From Fulvivirga marina (lineage in GTDB: Bacteria > Bacteroidota > Bacteroidia > Cytophagales > Cyclobacteriaceae): DNA of 64,000 bases. The position numbers and the translations under genes were made by a program. Positions within the stretch are counted from its first letter, which is position 1, and each line of letters starts with the position of its first letter. Below, piece by piece: positions 1 to 8,046 of the stretch. The notes under the pieces are model-generated. The model did no database searches and had not been told where the DNA came from. It saw only the letters and a list, made by a program, of their open reading frames with translations. The stretch covers positions 62,001 to 126,000 of the forward strand of contig NZ_JAEUGD010000043.1 in the NCBI RefSeq assembly GCF_016775155.1, given 5' to 3'.

Positions 1-1581
1 CTATATAAACCTCTTACCCAATTGAGGAATATCATTGTCGCCATCAGTGAAGGAAAATTGGTTAACGCAGATTTTAAAATTGGTCAGGATCAGGTAATGA
101 CCAACGCTCTGGTCAACTTGATTAATGATCTTAAGGAACGAACTGCATTTGCTGTAGCCATAGGCAACGGCAATTATGACAATGATATAGAGCTTAGGAG
201 TGAGGATGACGGAATGAGTAGGGCGTTGCTTGAGATGAAAGAAAATCTCAAGCGAAATGCGAAAGAGGAAAAACAAAGAAACTGGATAGTTTCTGGCCTT
301 GCGCAATTTGCGGATATCATACGCAGCAAAACAGACCTTAAATTGTTGGCTAACAGTATTATTAGCGAAATGGTAAAATATACCAATTCCAATCAGGGGG
401 CACTTTTTATTGTCGAAGGTAATGATGAGGGAGACGCTTACCTTAAAATGGCAGCCTGTTATGCATGGGATAAAAAGCGGTTTGTTGATAAGGAAATCCA
501 GCTGGGAGAAGGGTTAACAGGTGAGTGTTGGCAAGAGGGTGAGCCTATATTCATCACTCAAGTTCCACAAGAGTATGTCCACATTACCTCTGGTTTGGGT
601 GAAGCTACACCAGGCTGTGTTTTTATAGCTCCATTAAAAGTAAATGAGGATACCTATGGTATTCTGGAGCTTGCAACATTTAGGCCATATGAGGAATATG
701 AGCGTGAATTTATACTTAAAGTAAGTGAAAATATTGCTTCTGCTATTTTCAGTGCCAAGATGAATACACAAACTCAAAACCTTCTGGAACTGAGTCAACA
801 ACAGGCAGAAGAAATGAGAGCGTCAGAAGAGGAGTTAAGGCAGAATATGGAAGAACTGCAGTCTACCCAGGAAGCTGCAGAAAGAAGAAACGTTGAGTTG
901 GAGAGAGCGGGCATACAGGCTGAAGCCCAAAAGCAGTCCATGTCCAGAATGCTTGAGAAGCTTAAGGAAAAGGAAAAACAAAGCGATGAACAGAGGCAGC
1001 AGTTGAGAGTACAGGGGGAAGAGCTACTTCAGAACATGGAAAAACTGAGGGTCACTCAGGAGGCTGCTGAGAAAAGAAATGCGGAATTAGAACGTTCAAA
1101 TGCCCAGGCTGAGGCTCAAAAGCAAACTATGAGCAAAATGCTTGAGAGGCTTAGGCAAAAGGAAAACGAAAAACAGGAACAGACGGAACAGTTAAAGGCC
1201 CAGGAGGAGGTGTTGCGACAGAATATGGAGGAACTGCAGCGTGCGCAGGAAGTGGCTAATAAGAAAAACCTTGAACTTGAACGCGCAAATGCCCAAGCAG
1301 AGGCTCAAAAGCAATCTATGGCCAGAATAATTAGTAAGCTCAGGGAAACGGAAAGGCAGAATAAAGAACAGGCGAAAGAATTGAGAGCGCAAGAAGGAGC
1401 GTTACGTCAGAGTATGGAAGAACTTTTGGCCGTGCAAGAGGAGAAGGAAAGAGCAAGAAAAGTAGAAGAATCAAAATCAGTAGAGGTTCAAAAGAAACTA
1501 ACACAAGAGCTGGTAGCTAAATTAAAAACAGCTGAAGAGGAAGTGAAACGGCTTAGGTCTATGAACCAAAGTCAGAATTAA
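1..1581 (+). CDS. HAMP/GAF-domain coiled-coil signalling protein (5' end outside window)
   Basis: The frame is open from the first base, so the N-terminus lies outside the window; the TTG at 22 is only an internal codon. Visible order: two HAMP-like segments (about bases 13-260, with the PLTQLRN-type start and the GNYDNDI...DDGM second unit), a GAF domain (about 310-770), then a long coiled coil (about 780-1570) rich in Glu, Gln, Lys and Arg. The coiled coil contains 63-residue repeats described separately. No histidine kinase, methyl-accepting or cyclase output domain follows, so the coiled coil itself is the C-terminus. By family knowledge HAMP and GAF units relay and sense signals; a role as a membrane-linked sensor or scaffold is inference. 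It is followed on the same strand by three STAS-like genes and a truncated kinase, which may be partners. Confidence 0.75.
   Translation, partial: LYKPLTQLRNIIVAISEGKLVNADFKIGQDQVMTNALVNLINDLKERTAFAVAIGNGNYDNDIELRSEDDGMSRALLEMKENLKRNAKEEKQRNWIVSGLAQFADIIRSKTDLKLLANSIISEMVKYTNSNQGALFIVEGNDEGDAYLKMAACYAWDKKRFVDKEIQLGEGLTGECWQEGEPIFITQVPQEYVHITSGLGEATPGCVFIAPLKVNEDTYGILELATFRPYEEYEREFILKVSENIASAIFSAKMNTQTQNLLELSQQQAEEMRASEEELRQNMEELQSTQEAAERRNVELERAGIQAEAQKQSMSRMLEKLKEKEKQSDEQRQQLRVQGEELLQNMEKLRVTQEAAEKRNAELERSNAQAEAQKQTMSKMLERLRQKENEKQEQTEQLKAQEEVLRQNMEELQRAQEVANKKNLELERANAQAEAQKQSMARIISKLRETERQNKEQAKELRAQEGALRQSMEELLAVQEEKERARKVEESKSVEVQKKLTQELVAKLKTAEEEVKRLRSMNQSQN
835..1401 (+). repeat. Three tandem 189-bp (63-residue) coiled-coil repeats, plus a partial fourth
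   Basis: Units start at 835, 1024 and 1213, each exactly 189 bp, and a partial fourth starts at 1402. Each begins with a leucine followed by Q-[NS]-M-E-[EK]-L, then QEAAE/QEVAN, ELER and AQAEAQKQ[ST]M. Sixty-three residues equals nine heptads, so each unit adds an integral number of heptads and leaves the coiled-coil register unchanged. The units have diverged at the nucleotide level, so this is not a fresh duplication. Confidence 0.9.
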
Positions 1582-1645
1582 AAATGTGTAAATCAGAGAA
1601 TCTTATATGAGTAGTTATTGACAGAAATTTTGATCAAAATCAGGT

Positions 1646-2146
1646 ATGATAACCAAGGAATTATTTGCTATAAAGTTTGAAACAGATGATAAAAGTGGAT
1701 CTGGGTTTCTGCTGCAAGAGATAAATTCCCTGCTGCTAATTTGTAAAGGCCCGGTTTTGAAGGAAGAGTTCAAGTTAATTATTGAAGAGGGGATTAAACA
1801 AATAGAAAGAACCAAGGTAAGAACCTGTATCGCCGATTTCGGTCTAATGAATATAGGCGGAAATGCCAGTCATGTAAAAAATGATTTTCACGAAAATGTT
1901 TCAGCAGTTGGGGTAACGGAATTAGCCATTGTATTACCTATCAACTCAACTAATGGAGAGTGCATTCAAAATGCCAGCGAGTCTCAGGCGCAAGCCCCAG
2001 GTTCGTTAGTGGCTTATTATTCTTTTAGTCTATCAGATGCATTGCTATGGGTTACTAATAAGAAAGGAAAACCAGTATCGTTTAGAACGGCGATCATACA
2101 AATGAAGGAGAGGGTAAAATTTGCTATAGGTATAAAAATCAAGTAA
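1646..2146 (+). CDS. STAS/SpoIIAA-like protein of unknown function (166 aa)
   Basis: A 166-residue protein without signal peptide or membrane segment, starting at ATG 1646. I do not recognise a named family. Its middle part, with EEFK, a Lys/Arg-rich stretch, ADF and then ELAIVLP, lines up by eye with the same landmarks (TEFK, VVDTR, GAIILP) in the two following genes, so I infer the same STAS/SpoIIAA-like alpha/beta fold. Compared with them it has a C-terminal extension of about 45 residues. It sits 64 bp after the GAF/coiled-coil gene and 19 bp before the next STAS-like gene, which suggests cotranscription. Function is unknown; a regulatory or adaptor role is inferred from context only. Confidence 0.65.
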   Translation: MITKELFAIKFETDDKSGSGFLLQEINSLLLICKGPVLKEEFKLIIEEGIKQIERTKVRTCIADFGLMNIGGNASHVKNDFHENVSAVGVTELAIVLPINSTNGECIQNASESQAQAPGSLVAYYSFSLSDALLWVTNKKGKPVSFRTAIIQMKERVKFAIGIKIK

Positions 2147-2165
2147 CACTTTAAAGAGAAATACT

Positions 2166-2558
2166 ATGAAAGTTTTTTTTGAAGAGGATTACGCCAAGGT
2201 ATCATATGACTCTAATAACAGCATAATTATCTATGAATGGCTAGTTCCGCCTACTGAAACAGAGTTTAAGTATGGGTGTGAGCAGATGATTCGGGCTCTG
2301 GCTCACTTCAAGACTGGGAAAGTGGTGGTGGACACTCGTGAACAGGGTACAGTTGCAAATCACCTTTTAGAATGGATGACTACTGATTGGATAGCCAAAG
2401 CAGTAGCCGCAGGGTATTCACATGGGGCAATTATATTGCCTACAGATGTTTTTACTCAACTGTCTGTGGATGAGATTATGGATACGGTTAGTAAAAAAGT
2501 GATATCTCGAAATTTTGATAATATGGAGCATGCTCTTGATTGGATTCTAAAACAATAA
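2166..2558 (+). CDS. STAS/SpoIIAA-like protein, first tandem paralogue (130 aa)
   Basis: A small soluble protein of 130 residues from ATG 2166. Landmarks are WLVPPTETEFK near residues 23-33, KVVVDTREQG near 53-62, LLEWM and DW near 68-75, HGAIILPTDVF near 86-96, and a C-terminal FDNMEHALDW helix. This alternation of strands and helices matches the STAS/SpoIIAA-like superfamily that is common in Bacteroidota. It shares most landmarks with the next gene and is clearly its paralogue. There is no serine in the usual anti-sigma antagonist position that I can place with confidence, so a partner-switching role is not shown. Confidence 0.7.
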   Translation: MKVFFEEDYAKVSYDSNNSIIIYEWLVPPTETEFKYGCEQMIRALAHFKTGKVVVDTREQGTVANHLLEWMTTDWIAKAVAAGYSHGAIILPTDVFTQLSVDEIMDTVSKKVISRNFDNMEHALDWILKQ

Positions 2559-2566
2559 TTGAACTC

Positions 2567-2971
2567 ATGGAGATCTACTTTGAATCGGACTACGTCAAAA
2601 TTCTTTATGAGCAGTCAGCTCAATATGTCAAACTTCTGTGGCTGACACCTCCAACAAATGAAGAATTTAAGGAAGGTTGTGGCCATATGCTGACAGCTAT
2701 TGGCCATTTTGGGGTAAGAAAAACGTTGGTAGATGCCAGATTACAGGGAGCTGTACACTCTGACCTTATAGAATGGATGGGTGAAACATGGGTCAAGCGG
2801 GCTGCTGTTCTTGGACAAAGGCATTGTGCCGTAATCTCACCTACTGATGTATTTGCCAGTTTTTCTTTGAGTGAAATAGCTCCCATAGGAGTGCGAGCTC
2901 AAGTGATAACAGAATATTTTGATAACGAAGAGCATGCCGTTGATTGGTTTAATAAACTAACAACGGCATAG
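2567..2971 (+). CDS. STAS/SpoIIAA-like protein, second tandem paralogue (134 aa)
   Basis: I start this gene at ATG 2567, eight bases after the previous stop; an upstream in-frame TTG at 2540 would overlap the previous gene and gives residues with no counterpart in the paralogue. The protein starts MEIYFESDYVKI, matching MKVFFEEDYAKV of its neighbour. Shared landmarks are WLTPPTNEEFK, GC, HF, TLVDARLQG, LIEWM, W, ISPTDVF and the C-terminal FDNEEHAVDWF. By eye nearly half of the residues are identical, so the two genes arose by tandem duplication. The predicted fold is STAS/SpoIIAA-like; the biological role is unknown. Confidence 0.7.
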   Translation: MEIYFESDYVKILYEQSAQYVKLLWLTPPTNEEFKEGCGHMLTAIGHFGVRKTLVDARLQGAVHSDLIEWMGETWVKRAAVLGQRHCAVISPTDVFASFSLSEIAPIGVRAQVITEYFDNEEHAVDWFNKLTTA

Positions 2972-3112
2972 GCTTTTAGAGGTAATGTATACTGAACTAA
3001 ATGATATCAAGGTGTGATCACACATTAGTCGGGATAATGATAGTTGATAAAAAGCAGTTGGTCTAACTGTCAGAATAGGAATAAACCTGAAAGGTCACAT
3101 AATCTAAAGTAA

Positions 3113-4048
3113 TTGCACTTGAATACTGATTTACTAGAACGCCAAATACTCTTACACTCAGTTCGTAATTCTATTATTATAGTATTAATATACTTAATAT
3201 ATGATTTGCTTACAGGTGACAACAATGACCTCATTACCATAGATGTATTTGTGTCTTTGGTGTTTGCTGCTTGCTATTGGCTGGTGACAGTACACTTCTC
3301 TGTATTTGTTAAAAGGTTTTTAGCTTTTTTTTATCTCACCGCTGTTACATCTGGATTTTTTTTGCAAGGTGGAATGGGGGCTCTCACAGCTATAGATTTT
3401 TGTGCGGTCATGTTGGTGTTCTCAGCAATATTTAATGGAACAGAGAGGAGCATTTTCCTACGGGCCATTCTGATTCTTATCCTGCTATTAGGCTATGTTG
3501 AAGTATTTCAAACAGACCTCATTGATAATATCAGAGTGAATGATAATCCTATAGTAAGTGTAGCTGAAATAGTCTTGCGTCTTCTAAGCTTATTACAAAT
3601 TTTTCTGGCTTACAAAAAACGATATGATTTGGAGCAGTCTCGTCTATTTTTAGCTAATGAACGGCTGGAAAATGCACACAATCAAATTGCAGAGTATAAT
3701 AAAAACCTGGAAGAATTAGTAGATAGTAGAACTCAAACCATTCAAGGCCTCAACAACAAGCTTATTGAGTATACTTACTTCAATTCACACAAAACAAGAG
3801 CGCCATTAGCCAGAATACAAGGGTTACTTCACATTATGAAATTAAAGCCAGCCTATATTGAAGATAAAGAAATGCGCAAGGTAGTAGACCTGGCTTATAT
3901 GAATAGTATGGAGTTGGATAATATCATCAGGCAGTTTTCAGCTTTGCTTGAGCTGGAAATATCCAAGTCGCAAGAAAAAAGTGAGGGGAAACAAAGAAAA
4001 CTTCCGGTTTATGAGGGTGATACAATGATGTATAGGAAAAGCATTTGA
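3113..4048 (+). CDS. Membrane protein with histidine-kinase DHp domain but no ATPase domain
   Basis: A 311-residue protein. Residues 15-170 hold five or six hydrophobic segments; residues 175-215 form a coiled coil (LANERLENAHN, NKNLEELVDSRTQTI). The H-box-like YFNSHKTRAPLARIQG follows, with the phosphoacceptor-like His at about 226, and then a second DHp helix up to about residue 285. The protein stops after a polar tail: no N, G1 or G2 box of HATPase_c is present, and none is found in any frame downstream before the DUF805 gene. The start is a TTG at 3113; another start nearby is possible. It may be phosphorylated by, or heterodimerise with, a complete kinase (inference). It follows the STAS-like trio on the same strand. 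Confidence 0.65.
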   Translation: MHLNTDLLERQILLHSVRNSIIIVLIYLIYDLLTGDNNDLITIDVFVSLVFAACYWLVTVHFSVFVKRFLAFFYLTAVTSGFFLQGGMGALTAIDFCAVMLVFSAIFNGTERSIFLRAILILILLLGYVEVFQTDLIDNIRVNDNPIVSVAEIVLRLLSLLQIFLAYKKRYDLEQSRLFLANERLENAHNQIAEYNKNLEELVDSRTQTIQGLNNKLIEYTYFNSHKTRAPLARIQGLLHIMKLKPAYIEDKEMRKVVDLAYMNSMELDNIIRQFSALLELEISKSQEKSEGKQRKLPVYEGDTMMYRKSI

Positions 4049-4123
4049 ATATGGTGGAGAGAACATATTATCCACAAGGGTTGGCAATAGCAACTTTTGA
4101 CACATTACTAAAATGAAGAGTCT

Positions 4124-4486
4124 ATGTATTGGTATTTGATAGCTTTTAGGAAATACACTAGGTTTTATGGAAGAGCCAGAAGAAGAGAATTCTGGATGTT
4201 TATGCTTTTCAATATACTGTTTATGCTTCTTGCCATAGTGATAGACGCCAAGGCAGGAACGGCTTTTATTGGGTTCGGTGTGGGGTTATTTACAATCACT
4301 TACATGTTGGTGGCATTTCTGCCCACACTGTCGGTAAGTGTCAGAAGGCTACACGATATAGGTGAGGGGAGCCAAATGCTGTTATTCGGATTGGTGCCTC
4401 TTTTTGGAGCAGCATGGCTCCTGATCCTATTTGCCAGAGATGGTAACCCTGGTGGAGGGAACCAGTACGGGCGTTGTCAGAAATGA
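4124..4486 (+). CDS. DUF805 family inner membrane protein
   Basis: A 120-residue membrane protein. The N-terminal part YWYLIAFRKYTRFYGRARRREFW, three to four hydrophobic segments, the SVRRLHDIGEG motif near residue 70-80 and the C-terminal DGNPGGGNQYG are all diagnostic for DUF805 (YhaH/YhaI-type) proteins. Members are small inner-membrane proteins of unknown function, usually 110-150 residues, so this one is complete. It is located 75 bp after the truncated kinase gene and 43 bp before the first T9SS cargo gene; no functional link to either is evident. Confidence 0.85.
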   Translation: MYWYLIAFRKYTRFYGRARRREFWMFMLFNILFMLLAIVIDAKAGTAFIGFGVGLFTITYMLVAFLPTLSVSVRRLHDIGEGSQMLLFGLVPLFGAAWLLILFARDGNPGGGNQYGRCQK

Positions 4487-4529
4487 TGCATGTCATGAGA
4501 AATTAAATTATCAATTGAACGAAAGAGAT

Positions 4530-6071
4530 ATGAAAATTAAGAAAAAATTTTACTTGCCTGTAATCCAGGTAGCACTTTCATCCTTCCTTCTATTAGGCCA
4601 CTTTGAAGGAAGCTCTCAGTGTACTAGTGGTTACAGTTCTGGGAACCTGACAATTTCCAGTGCTTGCACAATAAGCTCAGATATTACCATAACTGGCAAT
4701 TTAATACTAACTAACTCTGCATCCTTGGTTATTGACCCAGGTGTCACTGTCACTGTGTCTGGCGATTTGCAGACAGGCTATATGGCAGGTGCTTTGAACA
4801 TATCGGGAGGTGGTAGTCTGGGTGTAAGTGGCAGATTCTTTAACGATGTCAGAACCAATACTTCTTTTACCTTTTCTAATGTTGACGTAACTGTAGGGAA
4901 TAATGGAGGAGTAAGTACTAGTATAAATAATTATGGTTCCACGATGAGTCTTCTCAACGGAAGCTCATTTACAGTTACTAATGGTACTTTTGAGAACGAC
5001 AATGGGGCTGGGCTTACCATTGATAACTCTACACTAACAGTTTCTTCAGGCGACTTTATTAATGACTTTCAGGCCGTGACTACAATTCAAAATAATGGTT
5101 CATTAATAGTCTCTAATGGTAACCTGATTACAGAAGATCAGTCACACCTGACTGTTGATAACAGTACCGTAATGGTATCTGGTAACATGAACAACGACTA
5201 CTATGCCCAATTGGATGTGCAAAACAATTCAACCTTTACCATTGGCGGTGATTTTAACAATGGAAGCAATACGGATTTCTCCGTTACATCGGGTTATGTC
5301 AATGTAAACGGATCTAATATGAGTGTTGGTGGTAATTTTGATAATGATTATGGAAGTGATGTGACCATTGATGGAGGAGGAACATTGTCTGTAACCAACG
5401 ATTTGACTAATGATCAGGCAGCTACAATAGATATACCAGACGGTTCGCTTGTTGTAGGAGGCACTATTACAGATAATTTTGGAGGTATCAACGCTTCATG
5501 CTCTGGTGGTTGTTGTGGAAATGGCTGTGGAGCTCTGCCAGTGACGGTTATTGTACTGGAATATCATCTCATCAATAACCATGTGGTGTTGGAGTGGAAA
5601 ACGGCTTCAGAGCTTAATAATGATTATTTCACTATTGAGAAATCAACAGATGGCAAGTCTTTTATAGGGGTTGGTCAGATAGCAGGAAATGGGACAACCG
5701 ATGTTTCCAATGCATATGTATGGAAAGATAAAGCCCAGCTTGTTGAGAAGGTTTATTATCGTCTGAAGCAAACAGATTTTAATGGTAGCTACACTTATGA
5801 GCGGGTGATTGTTGTTGATGCGAATAATGATAAAAGTCCCGAACTTGAGGTAATGCCTAACCCCGTCTCTCAGGATGACCTGATTTATATACATGGAGCC
5901 ATTGAAAATGAAGCTTGGCAGATTAAGAACACTAATGGGCAGGTACTTAGAGAAGGAATTCTTTCTGGGCGGCCTGCAACAGTCGATATCTCGGGCTTAA
6001 ACAGTGGCATTTATATTCTTGATCTCCACTCAAACCGCCATCAAAAACAAGTAAAGATTATAGTTAAGTAA
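4530..6071 (+). CDS. Secreted T9SS cargo protein with beta-helix-like repeats
   Basis: I choose ATG 4530 because it gives a signal peptide (basic MKIKKKF, hydrophobic core, SSQ cleavage region); the upstream in-frame start at 4431 would lie inside the DUF805 gene. Residues 30-330 are made of degenerate repeats of about 22 residues with the pattern NNST-hydrophobic-V-GGDF-N-ND, typical of parallel beta-helix adhesin-like surface proteins. A Cys-rich spacer (SCSGGCCGNGCG) leads to a fibronectin-like module (VVLEWKTASELNNDYFTIEKS), and the last 75 residues form a type A T9SS C-terminal sorting domain (VMPNPVS, ... GIYIL, KQVKIIVK). It is predicted to be exported across the outer membrane and anchored or released at the cell surface. 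No enzymatic domain is visible. The next gene has the same C-terminal layout. Confidence 0.85.
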   Translation: MKIKKKFYLPVIQVALSSFLLLGHFEGSSQCTSGYSSGNLTISSACTISSDITITGNLILTNSASLVIDPGVTVTVSGDLQTGYMAGALNISGGGSLGVSGRFFNDVRTNTSFTFSNVDVTVGNNGGVSTSINNYGSTMSLLNGSSFTVTNGTFENDNGAGLTIDNSTLTVSSGDFINDFQAVTTIQNNGSLIVSNGNLITEDQSHLTVDNSTVMVSGNMNNDYYAQLDVQNNSTFTIGGDFNNGSNTDFSVTSGYVNVNGSNMSVGGNFDNDYGSDVTIDGGGTLSVTNDLTNDQAATIDIPDGSLVVGGTITDNFGGINASCSGGCCGNGCGALPVTVIVLEYHLINNHVVLEWKTASELNNDYFTIEKSTDGKSFIGVGQIAGNGTTDVSNAYVWKDKAQLVEKVYYRLKQTDFNGSYTYERVIVVDANNDKSPELEVMPNPVSQDDLIYIHGAIENEAWQIKNTNGQVLREGILSGRPATVDISGLNSGIYILDLHSNRHQKQVKIIVK

Positions 6072-6091
6072 GACTTTTAACTTTTTAATAT

Positions 6092-7963
6092 ATGTTAACT
6101 ATAGTTCGGCTTTTTCTTAGTGTATTCATACTCATGTTATTTGAGATTAACTTAAATGCTCAAAGCATAATAAATGCATATGCCAAAGTGACTGGCATTT
6201 CGGGTACAACGATTACACTTTCTGACATCAACGAGAGCTATGATACCTTTGTCTCCGGTGAGCAGATTATAATTATGCAGATGCAGGATAATGTTATTGG
6301 ACTCAATACTTCTAATGATAGTAATTTTGGTGCGCTTGATAATATTCAATCTGCCGGCTTGTATGAAGTGGCTACGATCAGCACAGTAGCACCTTCGGCT
6401 ATTACGCTCACCGCCGCTTTGAAAAATCCATATCATACAGGAAGTAACTCTTCCTTACAAATTATATCATTCCCTGATTTGGGAGCAGGTGGGGATTATG
6501 CTACTACATCTGATCTGACAGCATTTGCGTGGAACGGAAATATTGGGGGTATAATTGCTCTGCAAGTTGGAGGAGTTTTGACATTAAATCATAATGTTAA
6601 TGTTGATGGCAAAGGTTTTAGAGGAGGTACAGTTTCCGGAAATGATGGAACAGTTGCCTGTTATGCCTCTACATGGACAACTAGTAATACAGGTTATGCA
6701 GGGGAAAAGGGGGAAGGAATATATAAAATAACAGATGCCAACTATGGACATGGACGAGCAAAAATAATTAACGGTGGTGGTGCCGGAGCTATCCACAACG
6801 GCGGCGGCGGCGGCGGTGGAAACGTTACTACCGGCGGAGAAGGAGGCGACGGTTGGAATTGCTCTGCCAATCCTGTTGGTGGACAAGGTGGAATTGCTTT
6901 GGATTCATATATAACCTCCGGCCGGATATTTATGGGCGGTGGTGGTGGTGGTGCGCACCAAAATAATAGCGTTGGCTCTTCAGGAGTTAATGGAGGAGGG
7001 ATAATATTGATTAAAGCAAATGAAATTACTACTTCAGGACCATGTGGCGGGCGTATTATTTCAGCCAATGGTATTAATGGCAATGATTCAGGAAATGACG
7101 GGTCTGGTGGTGCCGGGGCAGGGGGAACGATTATTTTTAGTGTCCCAAAGTTTAGCATTGATGCCGCTTGTACTTTGGCAGTGTCGGCTAGTGGAGGCAA
7201 TGGGGGTTCAGCCATTACTGCAAATATACATGGAGCAGGAGGTGGTGGAGGCCAAGGCCGAATAATGTTCACTGTAGCACAGCCAGGAAATACATCAGTA
7301 TCTACAAATAATGGCTCATCTGGATGTAATAATGACTCTAATCCGTGCAATTCGACCCCAGGCCAACAGCCTACTGGCTCTAACGGGCAGGGTGTTAGTG
7401 ATGAAATAGGTTCTGATCCACTGCCTGTTTCTCTTCTGTATTTTAATGGCGTGATTGGGAAATCAGGATATGTAACACTTAGGTGGGGTACAAGGAGTGA
7501 ACTGAATAATGACTTCTATACACTTGAAAGATCAATAGATGGTAGTGCTTGGGAAGTTATAGGGTTTAAGGATGGTTCTGGTACAACTTCTGAAGAGCAA
7601 AATTATGATTATATAGATGATAGCCGTGGTGCCAATGCTTTATTCTACAGGTTATCTCAGACAGATTTTAATGGCAGAAGTGAATATTTAAAAACTATCA
7701 GTTTATCAAATTGGGAGAAAAATGAAATGCTGCTCTACCCAAACCCAGGAAAAGGAAAGTTTGCCTTGCTAATAACCAATCAGGCTGATGAGGACAATAT
7801 TACGATCGAATTATTTGATATAATGGGCCGAATGGTGAAAGTAGAATTTCTCCACACTGGCAATAAGGTTAGTTTTCAATTAGAGAATGAACCCAAGGGC
7901 GTTTACATGCTTAAGGTTAGGGCAGGTAGAAAAGATAGCTTATTGAAGCTAATGCTTGAATAA
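6092..7963 (+). CDS. Secreted glycine-rich T9SS cargo protein
   Basis: A 623-residue protein with an N-terminal signal peptide ending near LNAQS. Residues 180-450 are extremely rich in Gly, Asn and Ser, with runs such as HNGGGGGGGN and MGGGGGGAH. The C-terminal third repeats the layout of the previous gene: a fibronectin-like module (VTLRWGTRSELNNDFYTLERS, SQTDFNGRSEYLKT) and a type A T9SS sorting domain (LLYPNPGKGKF ... KGVYMLKVRAG). It lies 20 bp after the previous gene and is probably cotranscribed. The glycine-rich core resembles surface proteins of gliding or marine Bacteroidota, but I do not recognise a specific adhesin or enzyme family. The antisense strand of the core is open over 600 bp purely because Gly codons read as Pro. 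Confidence 0.85.
   Translation: MLTIVRLFLSVFILMLFEINLNAQSIINAYAKVTGISGTTITLSDINESYDTFVSGEQIIIMQMQDNVIGLNTSNDSNFGALDNIQSAGLYEVATISTVAPSAITLTAALKNPYHTGSNSSLQIISFPDLGAGGDYATTSDLTAFAWNGNIGGIIALQVGGVLTLNHNVNVDGKGFRGGTVSGNDGTVACYASTWTTSNTGYAGEKGEGIYKITDANYGHGRAKIINGGGAGAIHNGGGGGGGNVTTGGEGGDGWNCSANPVGGQGGIALDSYITSGRIFMGGGGGGAHQNNSVGSSGVNGGGIILIKANEITTSGPCGGRIISANGINGNDSGNDGSGGAGAGGTIIFSVPKFSIDAACTLAVSASGGNGGSAITANIHGAGGGGGQGRIMFTVAQPGNTSVSTNNGSSGCNNDSNPCNSTPGQQPTGSNGQGVSDEIGSDPLPVSLLYFNGVIGKSGYVTLRWGTRSELNNDFYTLERSIDGSAWEVIGFKDGSGTTSEEQNYDYIDDSRGANALFYRLSQTDFNGRSEYLKTISLSNWEKNEMLLYPNPGKGKFALLITNQADEDNITIELFDIMGRMVKVEFLHTGNKVSFQLENEPKGVYMLKVRAGRKDSLLKLMLE
6800..6820 (+). repeat. In-frame GGC/GGN trinucleotide run encoding seven glycines
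   Basis: Five GGC codons followed by GGT and GGA encode a run of seven Gly. A second run, GGC plus four or more GGT codons, occurs at 6935-6952. Both are in frame, so slippage would change repeat number without a frameshift. Confidence 0.85.
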
Positions 7964-7990
7964 AAAGTATTCCTTGTTGTAGTGTGGGCC

Positions 7991-8024
7991 ACATCAAAAA
8001 TTTTTGAGTGGCTTTCACTCTTAC
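7991..8024. terminator. Weak candidate terminator between convergent genes
   Basis: A short stem GAGTG/CACTC (8006-8010 with 8016-8020) follows AAAAATTTTT in the 83-bp gap between the glycine-rich T9SS gene (+) and the ABC ATPase gene (-). The stem is only five pairs and the U-tract is poor, so this is tentative. Confidence 0.25.
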
Positions 8025-8046
8025 CTTTTATTGTTGCGCGCTGTGG

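Noticed and set aside
4431-4529. Upstream extension of the first T9SS gene
   Set aside because: It would overlap the DUF805 gene and place the clear signal peptide at residue 34; ATG 4530 is preferred.
6742-7350. Long open frame on the - strand, rich in proline
   Set aside because: It is the antisense of the glycine-rich core of the T9SS protein; Gly codons read in reverse as Pro and leave few stops. No signal peptide or domain is present.
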